Assembly (NCBI GenBank): GCA_030536195.1
Contig: JAUNQL010000059.1
Location: 1-6,553, forward strand
Reading direction: 5' to 3'
DNA length: 6,553 bases
From: Clostridia bacterium
GTDB lineage: Bacteria; Bacillota; Clostridia; Oscillospirales; Acutalibacteraceae
In this document: positions 1 through 5,767 of the stretch, in pieces
Layout: the number at the start of each line of letters is the position of its first letter
Position numbering within the stretch: the first letter of the stretch is position 1
Notes under the pieces: model-generated
The model's input: the letters and a program-made list of their open reading frames with translations, nothing else
What the model was told of the DNA's origin: nothing
The model's database searches: none
Position numbers and translations under genes: made by a program

Positions 1-16
1 ACTGAACTGGGGTATT

Positions 17-72
17 AGGACCTTTTTTAGTGTCTACTTTTTGTTGACACCTTCATCATATGACGTGGTCCT
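17..72. repeat. Nested inverted repeats in the gene-free left edge
   Basis: An outer pair, AGGACC (17-22) and GGTCCT (67-72), is a perfect 6-base inverted repeat. Inside it lies a hairpin with arms GTGTCTAC (30-37) and GTTGACAC (43-50), seven of eight bases paired around a TTTTT loop. It lies downstream of the TetR gene on the minus strand. In that direction the hairpin is followed by A residues rather than U residues, so it is not a normal intrinsic terminator for that gene. The core 31-49 begins TG and ends CA, the terminal bases of many IS3-family insertion sequence ends, so it may be an element end whose body lies left of the window. No open frame of note is seen in 1-91. Confidence 0.45.
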
Positions 73-91
73 TAATTTTTGTGAAATTAGG

Positions 92-658
92 TTATTTGGC
101 GTAGAACTCTTTCATAAAAGTCCTAACCTGTTCGCGTGAATAGGTTTTTCCGTTGTAGAATGTCTGGTTAAACATCTCTAAAAAGCCATTGATATAGTTG
201 TTGAAAATAATCTCATAAGGAATATCAAAATTCTTGTCTCTGGTACAATTCTTGGCAATTATTGCTCCGATTTCAAACATGCATTCCTTGATTGTTTGAT
301 GGAGTGTTCCGTTTTGAGGATTCTTCTTGGCGACCTTAACAAGTATTGGTCTGTATTCCTCAAGGAAATCATAGAGGAGATCACCTGATCGTTCAATGTT
401 GTCATAGTGGTTCATGACTGTGTCCATTTCTGGATAGTATTGATAGATCAAACTGTAGAATTTCCAGCGGACGATGTCGTACTTGTCCTCAAAATAATTA
501 TAGAAGGTAGAGTGTGGAATCATACTGAGTGTACAGACTTCACGCACGGTTATGTCATCAAAGTTTTTCTTTGTAAGTAGCATAAAGAAGGCATTGACGA
601 CCATTGTTGTTGTCCTCTTTTGAGAGGTTGTGAGCTTTGCTCTAAAGTCCAGTTTCAT
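92..658 (-). CDS. TetR/AcrR-family transcriptional repressor
   Basis: This 188-residue protein has the usual TetR length and plan. The N-terminal DNA-binding domain spans about residues 12-60. Its helix-turn-helix lies near residues 36-57 (ITVREVCTLSMIPHSTFYNYF), followed by the family hallmark TFYNYFEDKYDIV. The C-terminal part (about 65-188) is all-helical and rich in Tyr, Phe and Met, as expected of a ligand-binding and dimerisation domain for a hydrophobic effector; its ligand cannot be read from sequence. The start is supported by GAGG seven bases upstream on the minus strand (plus-strand 666-669). The gene is transcribed away from the reductase operon across a spacer of about 210 bases, the usual arrangement for a repressor controlling both itself and its divergent neighbour. 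Its codon use is less biased than the operon's, as expected for a weakly expressed regulator. The family call is firm; the regulation of the operon is inferred. Confidence 0.93.
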   Translation of the reverse strand: MKLDFRAKLTTSQKRTTTMVVNAFFMLLTKKNFDDITVREVCTLSMIPHSTFYNYFEDKYDIVRWKFYSLIYQYYPEMDTVMNHYDNIERSGDLLYDFLEEYRPILVKVAKKNPQNGTLHQTIKECMFEIGAIIAKNCTRDKNFDIPYEIIFNNYINGFLEMFNQTFYNGKTYSREQVRTFMKEFYAK

Positions 659-704
659 TTTATCGCCTCAAACTTTTTAGTGGTTTTTCATAACTTTCAC
701 ATAT

Positions 705-733
705 ATTTTATATACGTATTGGAATAAAAGCAA
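705..733 (-). promoter_or_regulatory. Candidate promoter for the TetR gene
   Basis: Reading the minus strand, TTGCTT (plus 728-733) serves as a weak -35 and TAAAAT (plus 705-710) as a good -10, with a 17-base spacer. The spacer contains the perfect 8-base palindrome ATACGTAT (712-719), a possible part of an autoregulatory operator. This is pattern matching only; the region is AT-rich, so chance matches are possible. Confidence 0.4.
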
Positions 734-796
734 GCGTACAGTCTTGGAATAATTTTAAGAAGTGTCCAAATTGGGACTCATACATACCTTTATTCA

Positions 797-825
797 AAGA
801 CATATTTTACGTTTTAATAGATAAT
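797..825 (+). promoter_or_regulatory. Candidate sigma-A promoter for the three-gene operon
   Basis: AAGACA (797-802, four of six to TTGACA) and GATAAT (820-825, five of six to TATAAT) are separated by exactly 17 bases. This predicts a transcript start near 832 and a leader of about 40 bases before the ATG at 871. The gene has a strong GGAGG at 858-862, eight bases before the start. The position directly upstream of the first operon gene and the correct spacing support it; it is not experimentally shown. Confidence 0.5.
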
Positions 826-833
826 ATAGTGGT

Positions 834-844
834 ACGCAATGCGT
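834..844. promoter_or_regulatory. Palindrome over the predicted start site, possible TetR operator
   Basis: ACGCA-A-TGCGT is a perfect 5+5 inverted repeat with a one-base centre. It lies immediately downstream of the predicted -10, over the expected transcription start. A bound repressor here would block the operon promoter. TetR operators are usually longer (about 15-30 bases), so this may be only the core. A second small palindrome, CCAAATTGG (766-774), and GCGTAC (734-739), the inverse of GTACGC (832-837), also lie in the spacer. Confidence 0.4.
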
Positions 845-870
845 TATTTTGAAAAACGGAGGTATTTGAA

Positions 871-1470
871 ATGGCAAAATTTGAAAAAGACACAGAAACT
901 TTATTCCACGGTGTTCATGATTTAATGGACTATTCACAGGAAGAACTCATGGAATTGTTCAAGACTCTTCCAGCTCCAACAATGGAAGAAATGCAGGGTG
1001 AATTCCATTCAACAAAGCTTTCACACCACAGCGTTAGAGACTACCTTGGATGGCATCTTTCATGCGACAATCCTCTCATGAATCCTGAGTGGGTTGGTAA
1101 AGCATTCCGCATGGAGAACGACAAAGAAGGTCGCGGTTACAACCTTTTCAGAAAGGTAAACGGCCAGCTTTACACAAAGTATCCAATGTACACATGCATC
1201 GCTCCATCACGCTATGATGGTAAGCCAGCTTTCACATTGGTTTACAAAGCATTCTACACAATGACAGCTGCTACACAGATGGTTGACGAGGCTAGAAAAG
1301 TAGCTGACGGTGTATATCTTCTTATCGGTACATATGGCATCACAGCTAAGGACAGAATGAGACCACACTTCTGGCTCCTCGAAGGTCCATACAGAACTTA
1401 TCGTGGCGACGCAAACGCTATCCCAAGAAAGTTCGACAAAAAAAGAGAAATGCCAAACTACAAAGACTAA
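871..1470 (+). CDS. Possible divergent GXWXG/DUF4334-like small protein, function unknown
   Basis: This 199-residue soluble protein has no signal peptide and no membrane segment. Residues about 29-80 (LFKTLPAPTMEEMQGEF... then EWVGKAF) resemble the GXWXG domain pattern of a short helix, LP, G-x-aromatic-x and W-x-GK-x-F, with Phe replacing the usual Trp (GEF at 43-45). Residues about 120-172 (FTLVYKAFYT, then MVDEARKVADGVYLLIGTYG, then HFWLLEGPY) read like the strand-rich DUF4334 part, which looks lipocalin-like. The tail (180-199) is basic and probably disordered. I infer a small beta-rich protein that could bind a hydrophobic ligand, but no catalytic residue can be assigned. It is the first gene of the operon, 31 bases before the ene-reductase, and has a strong ribosome site (GGAGG, 858-862). 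Its alanine codons are nearly all GCA or GCT, as in the next two genes, suggesting high expression. The family assignment is tentative; a novel family is the alternative. Confidence 0.88.
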   Translation: MAKFEKDTETLFHGVHDLMDYSQEELMELFKTLPAPTMEEMQGEFHSTKLSHHSVRDYLGWHLSCDNPLMNPEWVGKAFRMENDKEGRGYNLFRKVNGQLYTKYPMYTCIAPSRYDGKPAFTLVYKAFYTMTAATQMVDEARKVADGVYLLIGTYGITAKDRMRPHFWLLEGPYRTYRGDANAIPRKFDKKREMPNYKD

Positions 1471-1501
1471 TTAATAACACTTTGATAATTAGAGGTTAAT
1501 C

Positions 1502-3628
1502 ATGGAATACAAAAATTTATTTACGCCTGGTAAGATTGGCAACATGGAAATCAAGAACCGTGTTGTTATGACTTCTATGGGTGTTGACGTTGCCGAACTT
1601 AACGGAAAAGTTGGACAGCGTTGGATTGATTATTATGAGGCTCGTTCAAAGGGCGAGGTTGGCCTTATCATCTCTGGTATCGTTCGTGTTAACGAAACAA
1701 GCGGTGTTGGTCTTCCAATGCAGGTTTCTATGGGTAGAGACAAGAACGTAGAGTCTCTTAGAAAAGGTGTAGAAGTTCTTCACAAGAACGGCACAAAATT
1801 CGTAGTTCAGCTCCACCATGCTGGACGTCAGAATGAGGCTATCCTTGGAACAACTTGGGGCCTCTTGGAACTTGGTGAGAAATTTGTTCCTCACTATTGG
1901 GACATCGCTCGTCCTCTTACAAAGAAGTTGCTCGATGTTATCGTTCCACCAATGAATAACAACCCTGTTATTCATGAATTACAGAAATATATCATGGTTC
2001 CTGACGTTAGTGCATCAAAGGTTCCTTTGAACACAGCAAGAACTGGTATGTTCCCAGCAAGAGTTCACGCTCTTACTATTTTGGAAATCAAATTGCTCGA
2101 GAAGCAGTTCATCAATGCTGCTGTACGTGTTAAGGAAGCTGGTTGCGACGGCGTTGAACTTCACGCATCACACGGCTATCTTCTTCAGCAGTTCTTATCA
2201 CCAGTTTCTAACCATCGTCACGACCGTTACGGCGGAAGCCTTGAAAACCGCATGCGTTTCATGCTTGAGATCATCGAAGGCATGAAGAAGGCTTGCGGAC
2301 CTGACTTCCCTATTCTTGTAAGACTTACAATTGATGAGTTCTACAATACTATCGGTGAAGATGGTAAGGGCCTAACAATCGATGAAGGAATCTTGATTGC
2401 TAAACGTCTCGAACAAGCTGGCGTTGTAGCTCTTGACCTCTCTTGCGGCGGTTATGAGACTCCTAATCACACAGTAGAGCCAATGAACATCCCTGAGGCT
2501 TGGAGAGCTTCATATGTTAGAGCTATCAAAGAAGCTGTTAATATTCCTATCATCGCTGTTGGTGTTATCCGCAACCCAGCTACAGCTGAAAAGTTGCTCC
2601 AAGATGGCGTACAGGATTACATCGGTCTTGCTAGACCTCTTCTTGCTGACCCAGAATGGGCTCTCAAGGCTAAGGAAGGCAGAACAGACGAGATCCAGCG
2701 TTGTATTGGTTGTCTTGCTTGCTTCCAATCTCTCTTTGAGAACGCATTCAAACTTGAACCAGCTCAGTGCGCACTTAACCCTAAGTGTTGCCATGAGATT
2801 GAGTACAAGGATCTCAAGAAAGACGGCAACGGCAGAAAGGTTGTTGTTATCGGTGCAGGTCCTTCTGGTCTTACAGCTGCTCGTGAACTTGCAGCAAGAG
2901 ACTTTGACGTAACAGTACTTGAGAAGGCAGCAACAGCTGGCGGACAGCTTAACGCTGCTAACAAGCCACCTCACAAAGATAAGATGAACTGGGCTATCAA
3001 CGACCTTGAAAATCGTGCAAAGGCTGCTGGTGCCAAGATTCTCTACAAGCAGAAGGTTGATGAGGAATCACTCAAGAAGCTTGCTCCTTATGCAATCGTT
3101 GTTGCTACAGGTGGTAAGGCTGTAGTTCCAGGCAAGATTCCTGGCGCAGATAAGAAGACAGTTATGACTGGTTCTGATGCAATGCAGAACGAACTTAAGA
3201 TTTCTGATAAGGATGTTGTTGTAGTTGGTACAGGTCTTACAGGTCTTGAGACAGCCGAGTACTTTATGACTCAAGACAACCGTGTAACTATGGTTGAAAT
3301 GCAGGAGAAGATCGGTCCTGGACTCTATGTTCAGCACTACTATGATCTCTATCCAAAGCTTTATGAGAACCACGTTATGTTCTTGACATCAGCTAAGCTT
3401 ACAGAAATCAATGATGGTTATGTAACAGTTGAAACAAAGAGCGGTGGCATCATTAAGCCAAAGGCTGACTACGTATTCTTTGCAGCAGGTGTTCGTCCAG
3501 TTAACGACCTTGTTGAAGTAGCAAAGAAAGTATGCAGCAATGTTGTTGCGGTTGGTGACGCAGAGAAGGTTGGTACAATCCTTAATGCTACAAGCACAGC
3601 TATGCAGGCAACAGCTAAAATTAAGTAA
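1502..3628 (+). CDS. Fe-S flavoprotein ene-reductase (2,4-dienoyl-CoA reductase / BaiCD-BaiH / Old Yellow Enzyme class)
   Basis: This class of cytosolic enzyme passes hydride from NAD(P)H through FAD, a 4Fe-4S cluster and FMN to a C=C conjugated with a carbonyl. Residues 1-395 form the Old Yellow Enzyme barrel. Seen there are QLHHAGRQ (103-110), HASHGYLLQQFLSP (221-234, with H221, H224 and the probable proton-donor Tyr226), RYGGSLENR (242-250) and a phosphate-site stretch IGLARPLLADPEW (374-386). The Fe-S cysteines are C401, C404, C407 and C423. The FAD dinucleotide fold starts at VVVIGAGPSG (447-456), the NAD(P)H fold at VVVVGTGLTG (572-581), and the closing FAD motif is AVGDAEKVG (683-691). 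At 708 residues it is longer than most relatives (about 640-670), mainly from about 50 extra residues near 115-165. AGAGG lies six bases before the ATG. Known relatives act on dienoyl-CoA, enoates, bile-acid and steroid enones; the substrate here is unknown. The class is certain. Confidence 0.95.
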   Translation: MEYKNLFTPGKIGNMEIKNRVVMTSMGVDVAELNGKVGQRWIDYYEARSKGEVGLIISGIVRVNETSGVGLPMQVSMGRDKNVESLRKGVEVLHKNGTKFVVQLHHAGRQNEAILGTTWGLLELGEKFVPHYWDIARPLTKKLLDVIVPPMNNNPVIHELQKYIMVPDVSASKVPLNTARTGMFPARVHALTILEIKLLEKQFINAAVRVKEAGCDGVELHASHGYLLQQFLSPVSNHRHDRYGGSLENRMRFMLEIIEGMKKACGPDFPILVRLTIDEFYNTIGEDGKGLTIDEGILIAKRLEQAGVVALDLSCGGYETPNHTVEPMNIPEAWRASYVRAIKEAVNIPIIAVGVIRNPATAEKLLQDGVQDYIGLARPLLADPEWALKAKEGRTDEIQRCIGCLACFQSLFENAFKLEPAQCALNPKCCHEIEYKDLKKDGNGRKVVVIGAGPSGLTAARELAARDFDVTVLEKAATAGGQLNAANKPPHKDKMNWAINDLENRAKAAGAKILYKQKVDEESLKKLAPYAIVVATGGKAVVPGKIPGADKKTVMTGSDAMQNELKISDKDVVVVGTGLTGLETAEYFMTQDNRVTMVEMQEKIGPGLYVQHYYDLYPKLYENHVMFLTSAKLTEINDGYVTVETKSGGIIKPKADYVFFAAGVRPVNDLVEVAKKVCSNVVAVGDAEKVGTILNATSTAMQATAKIK

Positions 3629-3659
3629 CTTATTAAAGTTGAAATAAAAAATTAAAAAT

Positions 3660-3664
3660 GGAGG
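3660..3664 (+). promoter_or_regulatory. Ribosome binding site that fixes the dehydrogenase start
   Basis: GGAGG lies eight bases before the ATG at 3673, ideal spacing. The in-frame ATG at 3658 overlaps this site and has no purine-rich motif of its own, so the longer reading that adds five residues is unlikely. Confidence 0.85.
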
Positions 3665-3672
3665 AAAAAATT

Positions 3673-4467
3673 ATGAGTAACATTATCGTACTTACTGGTG
3701 CTGCTGGCGGTATCGGTAAAGAGTTCCTTAAGATTATGAAGGACGAAAAGGGTATTGACGAGATTTGGTGCGTAGGCCGTACACTTTCTAAGCTTGAAGC
3801 ACTCAAGGAAATCTCAAACAAGGTAGTTCCTGTTGCTTGTGACGTAACACTTGACGAGGACTTGCTTGCTTTCCAGAAGCTTCTTGAAGAAAAGAACCCA
3901 AGAATTAAGTGGCTCATCAACTGCGCAGGTACTCGTGCAGTTTACAAGCCAGGTGCTTCTCTTCCAAGACTTCTTGCTACAGTACGTACAAACCTTGTTG
4001 GTAACATGGCTATGTGCTATGCTTGTATCCCATTCATCGGCAGAGGAGACCACATCCTTAACGTTTCTTCAGCAGCAAGCTTCCAGCCACTTCCATCAAA
4101 CAACTCTTATGCAGCAGCTAAGGTTGGCCTTAGATTCTTCTCTAAGGGTCTTGAGTATGAACTCAAGACAAGAGGCATCAAGGTTACATGCTCATGCCCA
4201 GGTTGGGTAGCTACAGAGCTCATGGAATTCAAAGAGGACGAAATGAAGCCAATCGAGAGACTTCCTGGCGTTACAACACCAGAGCACGTTGCTAAGAAGA
4301 GCATCCGTCAAGCTCGTCGTGGTAAGTCAATCGTATTCCCAACACTCAAGGTACATGCTGACTACTACATCATCAAGTTCGCACCAACGAAGTTCATTTT
4401 GTGGTACGCTGCTCACGTTGAGACAGACCACTACAAAGACTTCATCAAGACAGGCATTTTGACCTAA
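3673..4467 (+). CDS. Short-chain dehydrogenase/reductase (classical SDR, NAD(P)-dependent)
   Basis: This 264-residue single-domain Rossmann enzyme is expected to interconvert a ketone and a secondary alcohol in the cytosol. Visible family marks are the cofactor loop TGAAGGIG (8-15), Arg36 just after the second strand (VGRT, suggesting NADP(H)), CDVT with Asp57, the NCAG variant of NNAG (83-86), Asn108, the catalytic Ser133 (NVSSAAS), Tyr146 and Lys150 (YAAAK), and PGWVAT (176-181). All four catalytic positions (Asn, Ser, Tyr, Lys) are present. The C-terminal stretch 227-248 is hydrophobic and aromatic; it could cap a lipophilic substrate or touch the membrane. The gene follows the ene-reductase stop after 44 bases with no terminator between, and ends just before a strong one, so it is the last gene of the operon. 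Hydroxysteroid dehydrogenases and beta-hydroxyacyl dehydrogenases share this fold; the substrate cannot be named. Confidence 0.93.
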   Translation: MSNIIVLTGAAGGIGKEFLKIMKDEKGIDEIWCVGRTLSKLEALKEISNKVVPVACDVTLDEDLLAFQKLLEEKNPRIKWLINCAGTRAVYKPGASLPRLLATVRTNLVGNMAMCYACIPFIGRGDHILNVSSAASFQPLPSNNSYAAAKVGLRFFSKGLEYELKTRGIKVTCSCPGWVATELMEFKEDEMKPIERLPGVTTPEHVAKKSIRQARRGKSIVFPTLKVHADYYIIKFAPTKFILWYAAHVETDHYKDFIKTGILT

Positions 4468-4504
4468 CTTGTTGTAATAGCTTTTTGGTTGAACGACTCC
4501 AAAG

Positions 4505-4535
4505 AAGGGCCGAGAGGATTTCCTCTCGGCCTTTT
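4505..4535 (+). terminator. Strong intrinsic terminator closing the operon
   Basis: A perfect 10-base-pair stem, GGCCGAGAGG (4508-4517) with CCTCTCGGCC (4522-4531), closes a four-base ATTT loop and is followed by TTTT. An outer G-T pair and two A-T pairs lengthen the stem. It lies 40 bases after the dehydrogenase stop codon and separates the operon from the DUF362 gene. Confidence 0.95.
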
Positions 4536-4573
4536 GCTATGAGAAAAATCTGTATTTATTGCTCTGTTTGATA

Positions 4574-4579
4574 TATAAT
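4574..4579 (+). promoter_or_regulatory. Possible -10 element very close to the DUF362 start codon
   Basis: A perfect TATAAT lies only six bases before the ATG at 4586. If used, transcription would start at or beside the start codon, giving a leaderless message. That would fit the absence of a good ribosome site (only AGG at 4582-4584). No convincing -35 is seen at 17 bases (TGTATT, 4551-4556), so the match may be chance in AT-rich sequence. Confidence 0.3.
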
Positions 4580-4585
4580 TTAGGT

Positions 4586-5683
4586 ATGAAAAATAATCAG
4601 ATTTTAAGGATTGCCGGAACGGACTATAAGGAGATGGCCAAGCTGCTATGCAGTGCAGCGGGCCTTGCGGATATGGTTCCGGCAAAGGATGCAAGGATTG
4701 CAATCAAGCCAAATTTGGTGGTTGCGGGCCCAGCGGAGCTAGGGGCTACAACCCACCCAAGCGTTGTGGCAGGCTTGATTGAGTACTTGCGTGAAAACGG
4801 ATTTTACAACATCGTAATAATGGAGAGCGCCTGGTATGGCGAGGAAACCGAAAATGCGCTTGTCGCTTCCGGTTTCGATTCGCTATGCCGTGAATACGAC
4901 GTTCCATTTATTGATATTAAAAAGGCCACCAGTCATAAGCGTGACTGTGGCGGAATGGAACTTGATGTAACAGACGCTATAAATGATATAGATTTCTTTA
5001 TCAATGTCCCAGTGCTCAAGGGACATTGCCAAGTGAGGATGACTTGCGCAATCAAAAACTTAAAGGGTCTAATCCCAGATGACGAGAAGAGGCGCTTCCA
5101 CGCCCTTGGCATCAATAAGCCAGTTGGCCACTTATCAACTGCCATCAAGCAGGATTTCATCTTAGTTGATGACATCTGCGGTGACCTTGATTTTGAGGAG
5201 GGTGGCAATCCAGTTGTCAGAAATGGTATGCTTGCGGCGCTTGACCCAGTCCTCGTTGACGCTTATGCATGTGAGCGACTCCATCTAAAACTCGAGAGCG
5301 TTCCATATGTTGGGATTGCCGAGTCACTAGGTATAGGCTCATCTGACCTTGAGAGTGCGGAGATTATCAACTTGAGGGATATAGAGGAGCAAGAGATATC
5401 TAAAAGTTCAAGAGTATTGGATGTCGCATACGCTGCTGAGGCGGTTGATGCCTGCAGCGCTTGCTATGGCAACTTGATACCAGCACTCATTGATCTCAAA
5501 GAGGAGGGCTTACTTGAAAAACTTGACACAAAAATTGCCATCGGCCAAGGTCACAATGGCAAGACAGGTCGCCTTGGTATTGGGCAGTGCACTTATGGCT
5601 TTGACACCTGTATTATGGGCTGTCCGCCAAGCAGAGAAGAAATCTACGATGGACTGAAAAAATATATTGATGAACATTGTTAA
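4586..5683 (+). CDS. DUF362-family protein with C-terminal cysteine motifs
   Basis: This 365-residue protein carries the DUF362 pattern. Marks are IAIKPNLV (38-45), GATTHPSVV (53-61), the strand NIVIMES (75-81), NVPVLKGHCQVRMTCAIKNLKGLIP (140-164) and LVDDICGDL...GNP...NGMLAALDPVLVDAYACERL (193-232). The family is known for many uncharacterised, often Fe-S-linked proteins; no reaction is assigned. The C-terminal third has CSAC (290-293), then GQCTYGFDTCIMGCPP (333-348, with C335, C342 and C346), which could hold a metal centre, although it is not a classical 8Fe ferredoxin pattern. I chose the ATG at 4586; a TTG at 4559 would add nine residues, but these encode no recognisable family sequence and overlap the TATAAT. 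The gene lies after a strong terminator, so it has its own transcription. It uses many GCG alanine codons, unlike the operon, suggesting lower expression or a different origin. A functional link to the reductases is unproven. Confidence 0.9.
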   Translation: MKNNQILRIAGTDYKEMAKLLCSAAGLADMVPAKDARIAIKPNLVVAGPAELGATTHPSVVAGLIEYLRENGFYNIVIMESAWYGEETENALVASGFDSLCREYDVPFIDIKKATSHKRDCGGMELDVTDAINDIDFFINVPVLKGHCQVRMTCAIKNLKGLIPDDEKRRFHALGINKPVGHLSTAIKQDFILVDDICGDLDFEEGGNPVVRNGMLAALDPVLVDAYACERLHLKLESVPYVGIAESLGIGSSDLESAEIINLRDIEEQEISKSSRVLDVAYAAEAVDACSACYGNLIPALIDLKEEGLLEKLDTKIAIGQGHNGKTGRLGIGQCTYGFDTCIMGCPPSREEIYDGLKKYIDEHC

Positions 5684-5700
5684 ACAATTTATAAAAACTG

Positions 5701-5729
5701 TTGAGTAAAAAGGCAGTTTGTTATAAAAT
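5701..5729 (+). promoter_or_regulatory. Candidate promoter for the membrane-protein genes
   Basis: TTGAGT (5701-5706, four of six to TTGACA) and TAAAAT (5724-5729, five of six to TATAAT) are 17 bases apart. The predicted start is near 5736, about 30 bases before the ATG at 5768. A weak stem AAACTG (5695-5700) with CAGTTT (5714-5719) overlaps it and lacks a following T tract, so it does not look like a terminator for the preceding gene. Read-through from the DUF362 gene therefore also remains possible. Confidence 0.45.
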
Positions 5730-5752
5730 AGAAACGGCATAATTTTTTAATT

Positions 5753-5759
5753 AGGAGGT
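5753..5759 (+). promoter_or_regulatory. Ribosome binding site that fixes the 5768 start
   Basis: AGGAGGT lies just upstream, with the final G of the AGGAGG core nine bases before the ATG at 5768. An ATG at 5761 in another frame is only two bases from the core and opens a 69-residue frame that runs inside the real gene, so 5768 is the start. Confidence 0.85.
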
Positions 5760-5767
5760 AATGTATT

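Noticed and set aside
1646..1975. Minus-strand open frame of 109 codons inside the ene-reductase gene
   Set aside because: It lies wholly opposite a gene with unmistakable family motifs, shows no domain-like sequence, and is an expected by-product of the biased codons there.
2510..2974. Open frames of 154 codons (minus) and 132 codons (plus, other frame) within the ene-reductase gene
   Set aside because: Both are low-complexity Ser/Leu/Cys-rich translations overlapping the Fe-S and FAD region of the real protein, with no sign of independent coding.
3068..3373. Minus-strand open frame of 101 codons
   Set aside because: Antisense to the NAD(P)H-binding part of the ene-reductase, with no recognisable domain.
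3658..3672. Five extra N-terminal residues for the dehydrogenase from the ATG at 3658
   Set aside because: That ATG overlaps the ribosome site GGAGG that serves the ATG at 3673, and the SDR fold normally starts a few residues before TGxxxGxG, as the shorter form does.
3633..4304. Several overlapping frames on both strands across the dehydrogenase gene
   Set aside because: The SDR frame holds all catalytic motifs with correct spacing; the others lack motifs and are shadows.
4464..4703. Minus-strand open frame of 79 codons over the terminator
   Set aside because: It runs through the perfect terminator hairpin and the start of the DUF362 gene, and its translation is Pro/Ser-rich with no domain.
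5695..5719. Hairpin after the DUF362 gene considered as a terminator
   Set aside because: Only six A/T-rich pairs around a 13-base loop and no T tract after it, so termination is not supported.
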